Below, piece by piece: positions 31,440 through 39,610 of a stretch of 64,000 nucleotides of DNA. This DNA is from Rhodanobacter sp. OK091 (GTDB lineage: Bacteria; Pseudomonadota; Gammaproteobacteria; Xanthomonadales; Rhodanobacteraceae): positions 1,984,001-2,048,000 of the forward strand of contig NZ_FRCH01000001.1 of NCBI RefSeq assembly GCF_900142825.1, given 5' to 3'. The first letter of the stretch is position 1, and each line of letters opens with the position of its first letter. Both the position numbers and the translations under genes were made by a program. Below the pieces are notes generated by a model. It was not told the origin of the DNA. It worked only from the letters and a program-made list of their open reading frames with translations, and searched no databases.

Positions 31440-32521
31440 AGACTAAAGAATCAAAGAAGAAGCGAACTGAAATTCAGGCTGTGGATTTGTTCTGTGGGGT
31501 TGGCGGGCTTACCCATGGGTTAATCCTAGGCGGGGTTAAGGTTGTTGCTGGTGTCGATTTGGATAGCATTTGCCGCTTCCCGTACGAAGCCAACAATGCC
31601 GCCGCATTCATTGAGCAGGACGTCAAGACTCTCTCCGGCAAGACTGTCCGCAAGTTGTTTAGCGAACGCGGACTCAAGCTTCTGGCCGGATGTGCTCCTT
31701 GCCAGCCGTTCTCCACCTATAGCCGTGGTGGCCGAAAGAGTGGGATCAACGAAGACTGGGAACTCGTCGCCAGTTTTGGACGGCTAGTCCGAGAGGTGCA
31801 GCCTGATCTTGTGACGATGGAAAATGTGCCTCAAGTCGAGCAGCATCCAGTTTTTCAAGAATTTCTGAGTGACTTGCATGGTTACCACGTCTCTTGGAGC
31901 GTAGTTGAGTGTTCGAGCATAGGTGTGCCGCAAACTCGTAAACGCTTGGTGTTGTTTGCTTCCAAGTTTGGGCCAGAAGGGTTGTCCATTTCGGAATCGA
32001 ATCGGCGCAAAGTGACGGTTAAGGACGCTATTGCTCATCTACGACCCGTGGTAGCCGGGCAGGCTGATAAAAAAGATCCGCTACATATTGCTCCTCGTCT
32101 TAGCGACCTCAACATGAAGAGAATCAAAGCCTCGCGTCCGGGTGGAACATGGCGTGATTGGCATCCATCTATGCGTGCTGCGTGCCATAGGAAAGTCAGT
32201 GGAGACACCTATCCAAGTGTGTACGGCCGCATGGAGTGGAACCAGCCCGGTCCGACTATGACAACCCAGTGCTTTGGCTATGGCAACGGTAGGTTCGGCC
32301 ACCCTGAGCAGGATCGAGCCATTACATTACGTGAAGCCGCAATGCTGCAGACTTTTCCCGTTGGCTACCGTTTCCTCAAGAAAGACGAGAAAGCAAAATT
32401 TAGCTTGCTTGGTCGATTGATTGGAAACGCAGTACCCGTTCGCCTTGGCGAAGTGATAGCGGAAACATTGAAAAGTCACGTGGCCTTCTACGCATCTGCT
32501 GAAAAGCGCGAATGTGCCTAG
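31436..32521 (+). CDS. DNA cytosine-5 methyltransferase (DUF262-HEPN operon)
   Basis: The 361-residue enzyme shows the cytosine-5 methyltransferase motifs in order: DLFCGVGGLTHG (I, SAM binding), GCAPCQPFSTY (IV, catalytic cysteine), TMENVPQ (VI), GVPQTRKRLVLFA (VIII), a target-recognition region around residues 215-285, REAAMLQTFP (IX) and IGNAVPVRLG (X). The TTG start at 31436 overlaps the HEPN stop codon and no better start precedes motif I. The methylated sequence cannot be read from the protein. It may protect host DNA from, or license, the DUF262-HEPN pair. Confidence 0.92.
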   Translation: MKTKESKKKRTEIQAVDLFCGVGGLTHGLILGGVKVVAGVDLDSICRFPYEANNAAAFIEQDVKTLSGKTVRKLFSERGLKLLAGCAPCQPFSTYSRGGRKSGINEDWELVASFGRLVREVQPDLVTMENVPQVEQHPVFQEFLSDLHGYHVSWSVVECSSIGVPQTRKRLVLFASKFGPEGLSISESNRRKVTVKDAIAHLRPVVAGQADKKDPLHIAPRLSDLNMKRIKASRPGGTWRDWHPSMRAACHRKVSGDTYPSVYGRMEWNQPGPTMTTQCFGYGNGRFGHPEQDRAITLREAAMLQTFPVGYRFLKKDEKAKFSLLGRLIGNAVPVRLGEVIAETLKSHVAFYASAEKRECA

Positions 32522-32531
32522 GCATTAAAGC

Positions 32532-32960
32532 TTAGCCACCTTGCTGCTGAAGCATGCGGTAGTAGTAGCGATATAGCTTTGTAAGCTTTACCTCAACATC
32601 AGAGTCACAAACGACTGTTAGGGAAGCGTACGAGTGATATTTCTTCCATGAGCCCGGGTTCATAGAGTCTGCCATGTAGCCGTGGACGCATGCCCCTGTG
32701 CTGCATTCCAGAATAGCTATCACGTCATGCTTTGATGGTGTATTGAAGTCGTCCAAATCAAATTCCAAGTACGACTGCGCTCCATTATTTTCGTAGATTC
32801 GGAAGGATGATCCTTCGCGCTGCACGTCAGTGACATCGGCACACGACTCATAGAAGGACGCAATCATTTGTAGGGTTTGACCTACATCTGGGTCTTGTGC
32901 GCGAATTGTAGTGGTTGTTAGCAAGCTGACAACGAAGAGCAAAACGCGACGTGATCGCAT
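32532..32960 (-). CDS. small secreted protein, weakly Rap1a-like
   Basis: The 142-residue product begins MRSRRVLLFVVSLL and has a signal peptide with a likely cut after IRA (about residue 21). The mature part has four cysteines and a GACVHGYMADSM stretch followed by a C-terminal helix, a pattern that recalls the Rap1a/Tai immunity-protein family (Cys...GYI.G...Cys...helix). The resemblance is faint and I would not assign a function. The ATG at 32960 has TAGGAG seven bases upstream. It starts 11 bp after the stop of the other secreted-protein gene, so the two form an operon opposite to the methyltransferase genes. Confidence 0.6.
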   Translation of the reverse strand: MRSRRVLLFVVSLLTTTTIRAQDPDVGQTLQMIASFYESCADVTDVQREGSSFRIYENNGAQSYLEFDLDDFNTPSKHDVIAILECSTGACVHGYMADSMNPGSWKKYHSYASLTVVCDSDVEVKLTKLYRYYYRMLQQQGG

Positions 32961-32970
32961 GGCCATTCTC

Positions 32971-33384
32971 CTAATGAGCGCCGCGTTGTCCGCCTCCAAT
33001 GGTTATTGGATCAGACTGTCTCGCCTTAGGGAGTTGACTCTTGCCACTGTATCTCGGGCGGGAGTGCTCGCCGGGAAAATTTATTGTCACGGCACCGCCA
33101 ACCACGGAGTTACTACTTGAACCCCAATTACCTGTTGGATACACCCCCGTAATTGCAGTCCCTCCCGTTACCGTCGTGGAGGAATAGGCACCCAGTGAAA
33201 ATCCCTTTTGCTCATAGAGGTTCAGTGTTGTTGTCTGATTGACAACTTCGGAGCCTGAGGGGCCAGTAGCTCCTTGGTTCGTCGTTGTCGTCCTTGCATT
33301 AAGTAAGTCGGAGAGGCCTTGTTGGGCGCTGCAAATGGCCGGGACGATCGTGATCGCGGCTAAAGCGAAAACCATCTTAGTCAT
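32971..33384 (-). CDS. small secreted Ser/Thr/Gly-rich protein, unknown
   Basis: The 137-residue product has a signal peptide (MTKMVFALAAITIVPAICSA, cut near residue 20) and a low-complexity, Thr/Ser/Gly/Asn-rich mature part with alternating polar and hydrophobic residues, ending in a basic tail (KARQSDPITIGGGQRGAH). I recognise no family. GAGGTG lies five bases before the ATG at 33384, which I prefer to the upstream open frame. It is the first gene of a two-gene operon with the secreted protein at 32532. Confidence 0.55.
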   Translation of the reverse strand: MTKMVFALAAITIVPAICSAQQGLSDLLNARTTTTNQGATGPSGSEVVNQTTTLNLYEQKGFSLGAYSSTTVTGGTAITGVYPTGNWGSSSNSVVGGAVTINFPGEHSRPRYSGKSQLPKARQSDPITIGGGQRGAH

Positions 33385-33522
33385 AATGCACCTCATCACT
33401 GATTGGAGGTGGTTAGATGCTCGGGCAACCAAGTGAGCCGGGTGCGGGCAATCTCCTAGACCCTTCCGCCACATCTGGTTTGGGCAATTGCGTGGGCCGA
33501 ACTGCGTCAGACGATACACCCA

Positions 33523-33544
33523 ATCGAAAGGTATACCTTTCGAT
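33523..33544. promoter_or_regulatory. perfect 22-bp palindrome before serine recombinase
   Basis: ATCGAAAGGTA is followed directly by its reverse complement TACCTTTCGAT. It lies 67 bp before the serine recombinase gene, in the divergent gap with the secreted-protein operon. Size, symmetry and central AT fit a crossover or operator site for a dimeric serine recombinase. A near direct repeat TATCAAAA occurs twice just after it (33550-33580). Confidence 0.6.
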
Positions 33545-33610
33545 ACCGTGACTTAGGCCTATCAAAACTCATATCAAAATACTACAATCTCAACCTATAG
33601 GAGATTTGAT

Positions 33611-34195
33611 ATGGGTGAGATCGTCGGATATGCACGTGTTTCCAGTGCTGGTCAGTCTCTGGATTTGCAGCAGGACAAGCTGACGGAGTTTGGTTGCAAA
33701 CGAGTCTTCGCGGAGAAGCGATCCGGCAGACAGGCGGAAGGTCGAGCAGAGCTGCAGGCATGCCTTCAGTTCCTACGTGATGGTGATGTTCTAGTGATCA
33801 CCCGGCTTGATCGCATGGCACGGTCTGTTCTCGATCTTGCAAAGATTGCTGATCAGCTCAAGAGCAAGGGTGTAGTACTCAAGGTGCTCGATCAGGCTAT
33901 CGACACAGCTACATCCGAGGGCAAGCTGATGTTCTCCCTGCTGGGAGCCTTTGCAGAATTCGAGTGCGATATCAGGGCGGAACGCCAAAACGATGGCATC
34001 CTGAAGGCCAAAAAGAAGGGCGTTGTCTTTGGCCGCAAGCGTGCTCTGACGCTTGAACAGTGTCAGCGGATTCGCACGCTGCGCGAGGAGGAGAACTTTT
34101 CCATGCCTCAGATTGCGGAGCGATTCAATGTGGGTGTCGCAACTGCCTACCGTGCGCTTAAGCATGAAAGCAGCGCGCCGGATAGTTTGATCTAA
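33611..34195 (+). CDS. serine recombinase of the resolvase/invertase family
   Basis: The 194-residue protein has the catalytic N-domain (GYARVSSAGQSLDLQQ with nucleophile S11; VITRLDRMARS with active-site arginines; FAEFECDIRAERQ on the long helix) and a C-terminal helix-turn-helix (about 145-185, MPQIAERFNVGVATAYRALK). AGGAG lies six bases upstream. It is the size of Tn3-type resolvases and Hin-type invertases. There is no transposase nearby, so it probably acts on the island itself: resolving dimers, inverting a segment, or as a relic. It is 15 bp before the methyltransferase gene. Confidence 0.93.
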   Translation: MGEIVGYARVSSAGQSLDLQQDKLTEFGCKRVFAEKRSGRQAEGRAELQACLQFLRDGDVLVITRLDRMARSVLDLAKIADQLKSKGVVLKVLDQAIDTATSEGKLMFSLLGAFAEFECDIRAERQNDGILKAKKKGVVFGRKRALTLEQCQRIRTLREEENFSMPQIAERFNVGVATAYRALKHESSAPDSLI

Positions 34196-34210
34196 CCGAT
34201 AGCTAAAAGA

Positions 34211-35593
34211 GTGGATGCAACCTTGAAGCAAAAATACAAGACAATCTCACTTTTTTCGGGCGCGATGGGTCTAGACATTGGCATGCACCAGACCGGGAGG
34301 TTTGAGCTACTTGCGGCGGTGGAAAAGGTGCCCGCCTTTTGCGAAACCATAAGGAAGAACGTCGGATTGGGCCATCTCGGAGGAGAAACCATGGTCTTCG
34401 AGGGCGACATCGCGGACATTGATCCGTTCGAAGTGATGCGGGCAGTTGGCTTGAAACCCGGTCAACTCGACGTTCTTGTTGGTGGGCCGCCGTGCCAATC
34501 CTTCAGTACTGCCGGAAAGCGTGGCACTACCCAAGATTTGCGAGGCACGATGTTGTGGCAATTCCTGCGATTCGTCGAAGCAATGCGCCCGAAGGTCTTT
34601 GTGATGGAAAACGTTCGTGGATTGATTTCGGCAGCGCTCAAACACCGCCCGATTGATCAACGCCATCTGAGACCGCTCGATGCAGATGAGGAACCTGGAT
34701 CCGTGGTTCAGAAATTTGCTAGCGACCTCCAGGAGCTACCAGGCGCTAGCTATCACATGGACGTGTTTGAAGTTAACTCGGTGAACTATGGCGCGCCTCA
34801 GATTCGTGAGCGCCTTCTATTCATAGGCAATCGCTACAACGCGCAGGTAGATTTTCCGCAACCTACTCACCGAAATCCCGCTGACCTCACATCATCCGAG
34901 GAACCGGAACAATCGACTCTTTTCGCAGCGGAGCCCAATGGCTTTCAGCCATGGCGAACCCTTGCCGATGCACTTTCAGGGTTGCGTGATCGCACTCCCG
35001 AAGTACTCGACTTCAGCGAACGCAAGAAGACTTTTCTTGCACATGTTCCGCCAGGCTCGAACTGGCGGAGTCTGCCCGTGGACATGCAAAAGGAGTCCAT
35101 GGGGAAAGCCTGGGTCGCTAAAGGTGGTCGATCTGGATGGTGGCGACGCCTTACTATGAATCTTCCATGCCCTACGCTAGTGACACTGCCAAATCACGCA
35201 AGCACATCGCTTTGTCATCCGACTCAAACACGTGCCCTGAGCGTACGCGAATACGCTCGGATCCAGGAGTTTCCCGATGATTGGGTGTTTTGCGGCAAGC
35301 TTGCCGACAAATATACGCAGATCGGCAACGCCGTTCCCACGCGTTTAGGAAGCATTGCCGGGCTCGTAGTTGCTGAAACCCTCGACACTCTCAAAGCGCG
35401 AAGCTGGCACCGATTTACGACGGTGCGAGAGGGTTACAGACTGGTGTACCTCCAGTCTCATATACGCACCAGGAAATGGTTTAAGGATGGTAAGGCGGTT
35501 GTTTGGGATGACATAGGCGACGAAGACTCTCGTTACAGCGAGCCTAAAACCAAGCAGCGAGTTCGCACGCTACGCAACGCGGTAACTCTCTAG
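34211..35593 (+). CDS. DNA cytosine-5 methyltransferase (restriction-modification pair)
   Basis: The 460-residue enzyme has SLFSGAMGLDIGM (motif I), GGPPCQSFSTAGKR (IV, catalytic Cys), VMENVRGL (VI), APQIRERLLFIG (VIII), then a target-recognition stretch and SVREYARIQEFPDDW (IX) and IGNAVPTRLG (X). After motif X it has an extra C-terminal region of about 80 residues. The GTG at 34211 is the only start before motif I. It is followed after eight bases by a probable restriction endonuclease, the usual order of a type II system. It is clearly different from the first methyltransferase at 31436, so the two should have different targets. Confidence 0.93.
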   Translation: MDATLKQKYKTISLFSGAMGLDIGMHQTGRFELLAAVEKVPAFCETIRKNVGLGHLGGETMVFEGDIADIDPFEVMRAVGLKPGQLDVLVGGPPCQSFSTAGKRGTTQDLRGTMLWQFLRFVEAMRPKVFVMENVRGLISAALKHRPIDQRHLRPLDADEEPGSVVQKFASDLQELPGASYHMDVFEVNSVNYGAPQIRERLLFIGNRYNAQVDFPQPTHRNPADLTSSEEPEQSTLFAAEPNGFQPWRTLADALSGLRDRTPEVLDFSERKKTFLAHVPPGSNWRSLPVDMQKESMGKAWVAKGGRSGWWRRLTMNLPCPTLVTLPNHASTSLCHPTQTRALSVREYARIQEFPDDWVFCGKLADKYTQIGNAVPTRLGSIAGLVVAETLDTLKARSWHRFTTVREGYRLVYLQSHIRTRKWFKDGKAVVWDDIGDEDSRYSEPKTKQRVRTLRNAVTL

Positions 35594-35601
35594 GAATATT
35601 G

Positions 35602-36585
35602 ATGGCTCCCAGGAATCCCCATTTACCGGCGAACGTCCCAGCTACCGTCTTCTCGAAGGTGAGCATCCTTAAAGCTTTGGCGACTGTTGACCATGATCCT
35701 CTCAGTCGTGGCCGAATTTTAGCGCTGGAAAGCGGGTTTCGCCGGCGGGTTACTAACCATATCGAATCTCTTCCGTTTGCGAACGCTCCGCTTAGGACTT
35801 TCAGCACGAATCCATTTGTACTGATGGTATACGCACAGGCCAAGGGCTATACGCGACTCAGTCAGATTGAGGGTGACATTCTCCCAGCGAAGCTCTTTTC
35901 TTCCATGGAAACGTCCGCCGGACGCATGATTGAGGATGTAGCTCTTCCAATATATGGATGGAGCGCAGTGCCAAGTGGGATGCATACGGCCAACTCTGCG
36001 CTAGATGGCCTACAGCTCGCCTTACCTGTGCTTAGAGCTGCGACTCTAAAGAGTGGACCACGCTGCCTTAACGACGAAATGAGCGAAAATTTCGCCGACA
36101 ATGTTCTGAGCTACGGTCCTTCATGGCTGAGTACCAATGGCGCAACGGTGCTCGATTTCAGCTATGGCGTACTCTACGGAACACGGGCGCAGTCCAACAA
36201 AAAAGACTGGCACATTCTTCGTAAGATCGTTGAGAAGCTGCCGCCTGAGAAAGTTCTATCTCCACCTTGGCAACGTTGGGAGTGCGAATTTCTTCTGGGG
36301 AATGCCAGAGCTAGAGCTTCTGTTCGTATCGGAGCAGATTGGTGGAGTTATCTAGGCGGCCCACCATGCCTTATGGAGGTATGTGTCGCGCTCATTCGAG
36401 CATGTGTAATGCCTGGGTACGCTGACCCGGCTGATACGAACTATGTGATCGGCGACCTTTACGAAATCGTGTCCTTGCCGCTTGGGTATTCTTCGCCATC
36501 CTTCAATGTCGGGATTTTGCAAGCTAGCCAGATACCTTGGCTTCTGTTCCTTATGAGACACTTTTGCGATGCCTATGAAAATTGA
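35602..36585 (+). CDS. probable type II restriction endonuclease
   Basis: The 327-residue protein lies eight bases behind a cytosine-5 methyltransferase, with AGGA six bases before the ATG. It has TNPFVLMVYAQAKG and AKLFSSMETSAGRMIED blocks and later TLKSGPRCLNDEM, which resemble the N-terminal helix and the K-S-G-P catalytic strand of PmeII-type endonucleases. On that reading K in LKSGP would be the PD-(D/E)xK lysine and the aspartate in ALDGLQ an upstream acid. This is my pattern match, not a search, so the family is tentative while the function is well supported by position. Confidence 0.65.
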   Translation: MAPRNPHLPANVPATVFSKVSILKALATVDHDPLSRGRILALESGFRRRVTNHIESLPFANAPLRTFSTNPFVLMVYAQAKGYTRLSQIEGDILPAKLFSSMETSAGRMIEDVALPIYGWSAVPSGMHTANSALDGLQLALPVLRAATLKSGPRCLNDEMSENFADNVLSYGPSWLSTNGATVLDFSYGVLYGTRAQSNKKDWHILRKIVEKLPPEKVLSPPWQRWECEFLLGNARARASVRIGADWWSYLGGPPCLMEVCVALIRACVMPGYADPADTNYVIGDLYEIVSLPLGYSSPSFNVGILQASQIPWLLFLMRHFCDAYEN

Positions 36586-36716
36586 CTGTGCCCGAAGGCG
36601 TTAGATGTTGTAGAAAATGCTGCAAAAAGCAGTAGCCGAAATTCTCAAGCAAGGATTTGGGATGCGGGAATCGCAGGTCGCTATCCTAGATGGCGAGCCG
36701 CTTACAGGAAAATGCT

Positions 36717-37688
36717 ATGTCCGATGAATGGAGTGACCAAGAGCTATCGGCATCTGTCATGGCCTACAAAAAGATGATGCTGCTTGAAGCCGAGTCGAAG
36801 TCATACTCGAAACGTCAGGTCTATCAGGATCTATCGAAACAATTCGGTCGATCAGCGAAAGCGTTTGAGTACCGGATGCAAAACATTTCTGCCGTCTTGG
36901 ATGAGATGGGTAGACGCTGGCTTCCCGGCCTGAAGCCTGCCGCGAATGTTGGTGAAAACGTCAAGCGCCGACTCATGGTATTGCTGGAAAAGCCCTCGAA
37001 GAGTAAACCTTCAAGTCAAAAGGACGATGCCGCTTACAAGCTAAAATTACCCGCTATCCGGGATTGGCTGATCGAGGTAGCACGTGGCTATGGCAAGGTT
37101 ACTTACGGGCAAATCATGGATGCCTTTAGCATCGACCGATTCAGCCTGCGACACGCCATGGATTTCCTTGGACATCAAGCAGACAACCGTGATGAGCCAA
37201 TCATTACAGCCTTGATCGTTGGCAAAACGACACAGCGCTGTTCATCGGGCATAGTCAAGGAGTTCGGTGTTAACGACGATGAGGCAGAACGCCAACGCTT
37301 GTATGAGTTTTGGAAGTCCAAAGATAACGATAGCGTAGAGGCGCAACAGACATCCTCCAGCCTTGAAGTGAGAGCTGCTAGGTTTGTCAGCGTAGAGGCG
37401 CGACCGGATCAAGCAGCATTCCGAAATCTCGTTTTTCGAGCCTTCAACGGACGCTGCATTATCAGCGGCTGCGATGTTGTCAAAGCCTTGGACGCGGCAC
37501 ATCTGAAAGGCCGTGATTGGCGCCTTGGCCACAACCGCGCCGAGGATGGATACCTACTAAGAAAAGACCTGCATGCTCTATACGATGGTGGGTTGCTTCA
37601 CATCAACACTGAAGGTGTCGTGGAGCTTGATCTCACCGTTGTAGCGCATTATCAGCATTTCGCAGGTGTCAAAGTCGCCCAAAGATGA
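36717..37688 (+). CDS. HNH endonuclease with N-terminal helical domain
   Basis: The 323-residue protein has an N-terminal domain common to HNH restriction-like enzymes (WSDQELSASVMAYKKM, FGRSAKAFEYRMQNISAVL, W-LPG-KPA) and a C-terminal HNH-type nuclease (about 240-320: GRCIISGCDVVKALDAAHLKG, DGYLLRKDLHALYDGG), with the two Cys-like positions, the DAAH histidine and the N/H of the finger. I start at ATG 36717 because AGGAA is six bases upstream. It could be a second restriction enzyme, or a modification-dependent one, since it has no methyltransferase of its own directly beside it. Confidence 0.82.
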   Translation: MSDEWSDQELSASVMAYKKMMLLEAESKSYSKRQVYQDLSKQFGRSAKAFEYRMQNISAVLDEMGRRWLPGLKPAANVGENVKRRLMVLLEKPSKSKPSSQKDDAAYKLKLPAIRDWLIEVARGYGKVTYGQIMDAFSIDRFSLRHAMDFLGHQADNRDEPIITALIVGKTTQRCSSGIVKEFGVNDDEAERQRLYEFWKSKDNDSVEAQQTSSSLEVRAARFVSVEARPDQAAFRNLVFRAFNGRCIISGCDVVKALDAAHLKGRDWRLGHNRAEDGYLLRKDLHALYDGGLLHINTEGVVELDLTVVAHYQHFAGVKVAQR

Positions 37689-37942
37689 TGATCCATGTGA
37701 TGTAGCTGTACCGGTCACATCTGTACTGCCATTCTGAGACGTTCGTATCCGGCGATGGCGTGCCAGCTTGCAATCCAACTCGTACCTTCAAACCCTTGCA
37801 AGGTGTGCCAGAGGCCTGCCAAAGTCATCTTGGATGGCCGAGTAGCACCCGCGCAGAGAATGGCTTTAGACGCTGTCCTACGAACTTTAAAAATGTAGTC
37901 GATAAAAAGACCAAACTTGTAACGCGATTTCACAGATCGCGC

Positions 37943-38206
37943 TCAAGATATCATTCCACTGAGGCGCAGTGAGCGTACGTGCGCCGGCAACGCCATGAAC
38001 TCTGCATGATCGATGAGAAGGCGTGTGAGGATCAGATCCTCCGCTACGTGAACTTCGAACGCGCGCTTAAGCTGAGCTTCCGTTAGCGGCCGATCTACAG
38101 ACTCTCCAGCAGCTATCGCAAGGCTTACAGCAGTCTCAACGACTCGTGCGGATAGAGCCATCGCATGGACACGAAACGTCAGCGATTCATCGGTAAGTTC
38201 TGACAT
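37943..38206 (-). CDS. small helical protein, unknown
   Basis: The 87-residue product (MSELTDESLTF...) looks fully helical: an amphipathic N-terminal helix with VVETAVSLAIAAGE, then EAQLKRAFEVHVAEDLILTRLLIDHAEFM. I recognise no family. The ATG at 38206 is chosen because the codons upstream are arginine-rich and unlike a real protein, and GAG lies six bases before it. It is the last gene of a minus-strand group of three small genes (39144 to 37943). The 254 bp after it, up to the HNH gene, hold no convincing gene. Confidence 0.55.
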   Translation of the reverse strand: MSELTDESLTFRVHAMALSARVVETAVSLAIAAGESVDRPLTEAQLKRAFEVHVAEDLILTRLLIDHAEFMALPAHVRSLRLSGMIS

Positions 38207-38270
38207 GCGAATCTCGTTCTGGTTGTGGTAGAGGCATCGCCAAAGCTTTCGGGTGCTCCACGGCGCTCGA

Positions 38271-38558
38271 TCAGTAACCGTGCCGCGTTGCTCTGACCTT
38301 CTCTTTCTTCTCGCGAACCTCAGGCTCCAGCGGCTTGTTACCGTAGTACGGCGAATTCTTGTTGATCCAGTTCGCGATGGCCCTAATGAGGCATTCGAAG
38401 AGGATCCACCACACGACAAGGTAGACACCCAGAGCTATCCACCCGTAGTTGCCTTGGACGTACCAGCAAGACCCAGCGAAGAAGATAACCAGCAAACCTG
38501 CACCGTTCAGGGTGTAGAACGCGTAGGCAGTCAGCAACTTTCCGAAGATCGATCCCAT
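38271..38558 (-). CDS. small membrane protein, unknown
   Basis: The 95-residue protein has two or three membrane segments (about 8-30 and 38-62) and a basic cytoplasmic tail ending VREKKEKVRATRHGY. AAGGA lies eight bases before the ATG. It lies between the membrane-anchored protein at 38620 and the helical protein at 37943 with about 65-bp gaps on the same strand. The trio could be an operon for a membrane-linked function; what that is cannot be read. Confidence 0.6.
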   Translation of the reverse strand: MGSIFGKLLTAYAFYTLNGAGLLVIFFAGSCWYVQGNYGWIALGVYLVVWWILFECLIRAIANWINKNSPYYGNKPLEPEVREKKEKVRATRHGY

Positions 38559-38619
38559 GAGTCAGATCCTTAAAATTGTGAGGAACACGTCCTGCGGAGC
38601 AAGGAGTCCTGTGGTGAGT

Positions 38620-39144
38620 TCAATCTGACTTCGGACGGATGGTGCAGACGTAATTTTGGGCGGCAGCAAATACCTGCGTGCTCACGTAGTAGCCATGGAA
38701 ATCCACTAGCCCGTAGGACATTGGCGCGGTTTGCATGTCGCTTACAGCCTGCCTCACGACGGCTACGGCATCGTCCAGCGGGATTCCCAGCGATGCTTCC
38801 GTGGTCTGGACACATAGCGAGGCAAACATGTCTTGGTTGTGCGTCGTGAGCGTAAAGGTCTGGTCGTACTGGAGGATTGTTCCACCCAGAAAGTCGCCGG
38901 CGTTATAGCCCAGACGGGTCTTGTGGAAGTCACTAATTCGATACGCGGCTTCAACTTCGCTGTTCCAGCGCTCCATAAAGATGCCAGTCGAGCTGGCCCA
39001 ACCTGAGGTGTTTGCTTCGGATGCTATAGCTGTACCGTCGCTTGTCGTACTTGCCTCACCTTGCTGCTGAGTAAAACTGGAGAAGGCTACGAAACCGACT
39101 ATGCCGATGATGAAAACCCACATAACTTTGAACGGTGTACGCAC
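38620..39144 (-). CDS. membrane-anchored extracytoplasmic protein, unknown
   Basis: The 174-residue protein starts at a GTG (VRTPFKVMW) seven bases after a strong GGAGG; the frame opens 45 codons earlier without a good site. It has one N-terminal helix (about 6-24) and a Ser/Thr-rich linker, then a soluble extracytoplasmic domain containing a pair of cysteines (FASLCVQTTEAS and YVCTIRP). No family is apparent. It is the first of three small genes on this strand, divergent from the XRE regulator at 39296 across 151 bp, so that regulator may control the group. Confidence 0.6.
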   Translation of the reverse strand: MRTPFKVMWVFIIGIVGFVAFSSFTQQQGEASTTSDGTAIASEANTSGWASSTGIFMERWNSEVEAAYRISDFHKTRLGYNAGDFLGGTILQYDQTFTLTTHNQDMFASLCVQTTEASLGIPLDDAVAVVRQAVSDMQTAPMSYGLVDFHGYYVSTQVFAAAQNYVCTIRPKSD

Positions 39145-39295
39145 GTGATGTCCTCCCCCTAGGATGCCTTGAGCCCTGATCGACGTTTTTCCGAGCGAAT
39201 TTTTTGGCAGCTCAATAAGCAAATTGTACCGTGTAGTGCCGCCAGAGGGAATGCCGCCAGAGGTAGAAAACACCGCCATTGCCTAGTGTTTGGGC

Positions 39296-39610
39296 ATGGC
39301 AACCAAGCACGCTCCCAAGGGTACTAATCCCCCTTCCAAGAACAGATCTGGACCACCTTCTGAACTGCTTTGCGCAGTGGGAGCGCGAGTCCGCGAGATA
39401 CGGCAAGCCAAAGGATTCAGCCAAGACAAGCTGGCTTACAGCATTCCTCTCGACCGCGCCCACATTGGAATGATCGAGAATGGTAAGCGTGCAGCAACCA
39501 TCCCAACACTGGTCAAGCTTGCCGTTGCTCTTCAATGTGAGGTCGGCGAGTTCTTTCCGCCCGCAAAGGAACTTGCCAGGCTGAGCAAATTGGATGATGT
39601 AGATGCGTGA
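39296..39610 (+). CDS. XRE-family helix-turn-helix regulator
   Basis: The 104-residue protein has a basic N-tail and a lambda-repressor-like domain (about 25-85: VGARVREIRQAKGFSQDKLAYS, HIGMIENGKRAATIPTLVKLAVALQ). The recognition-helix region IPLDRAHIGMIENGKR is typical of XRE regulators of defence and mobile loci. The ATG at 39296 is used; a TTG two codons earlier is the alternative. It is divergent from the operon of three small genes, suggesting local control. The 218 bp after it contain a 7-bp inverted repeat (AACCCTT / AAGGGTT near 39755) without a T-run and nothing else I can name. Confidence 0.88.
   Translation: MATKHAPKGTNPPSKNRSGPPSELLCAVGARVREIRQAKGFSQDKLAYSIPLDRAHIGMIENGKRAATIPTLVKLAVALQCEVGEFFPPAKELARLSKLDDVDA

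Noticed and set aside
36617-36727. 36-codon frame MLQKAVAEILKQGFGMRESQ... overlapping the HNH start
   Set aside because: It has a plausible helical sequence but no ribosome-binding site and ends 11 bases inside the HNH gene; too little to call.
37715-37933. 72-codon minus-strand frame between the HNH gene and the helical small protein
   Set aside because: No recognisable family and no good start; could be a decayed gene, but nothing shows of what.
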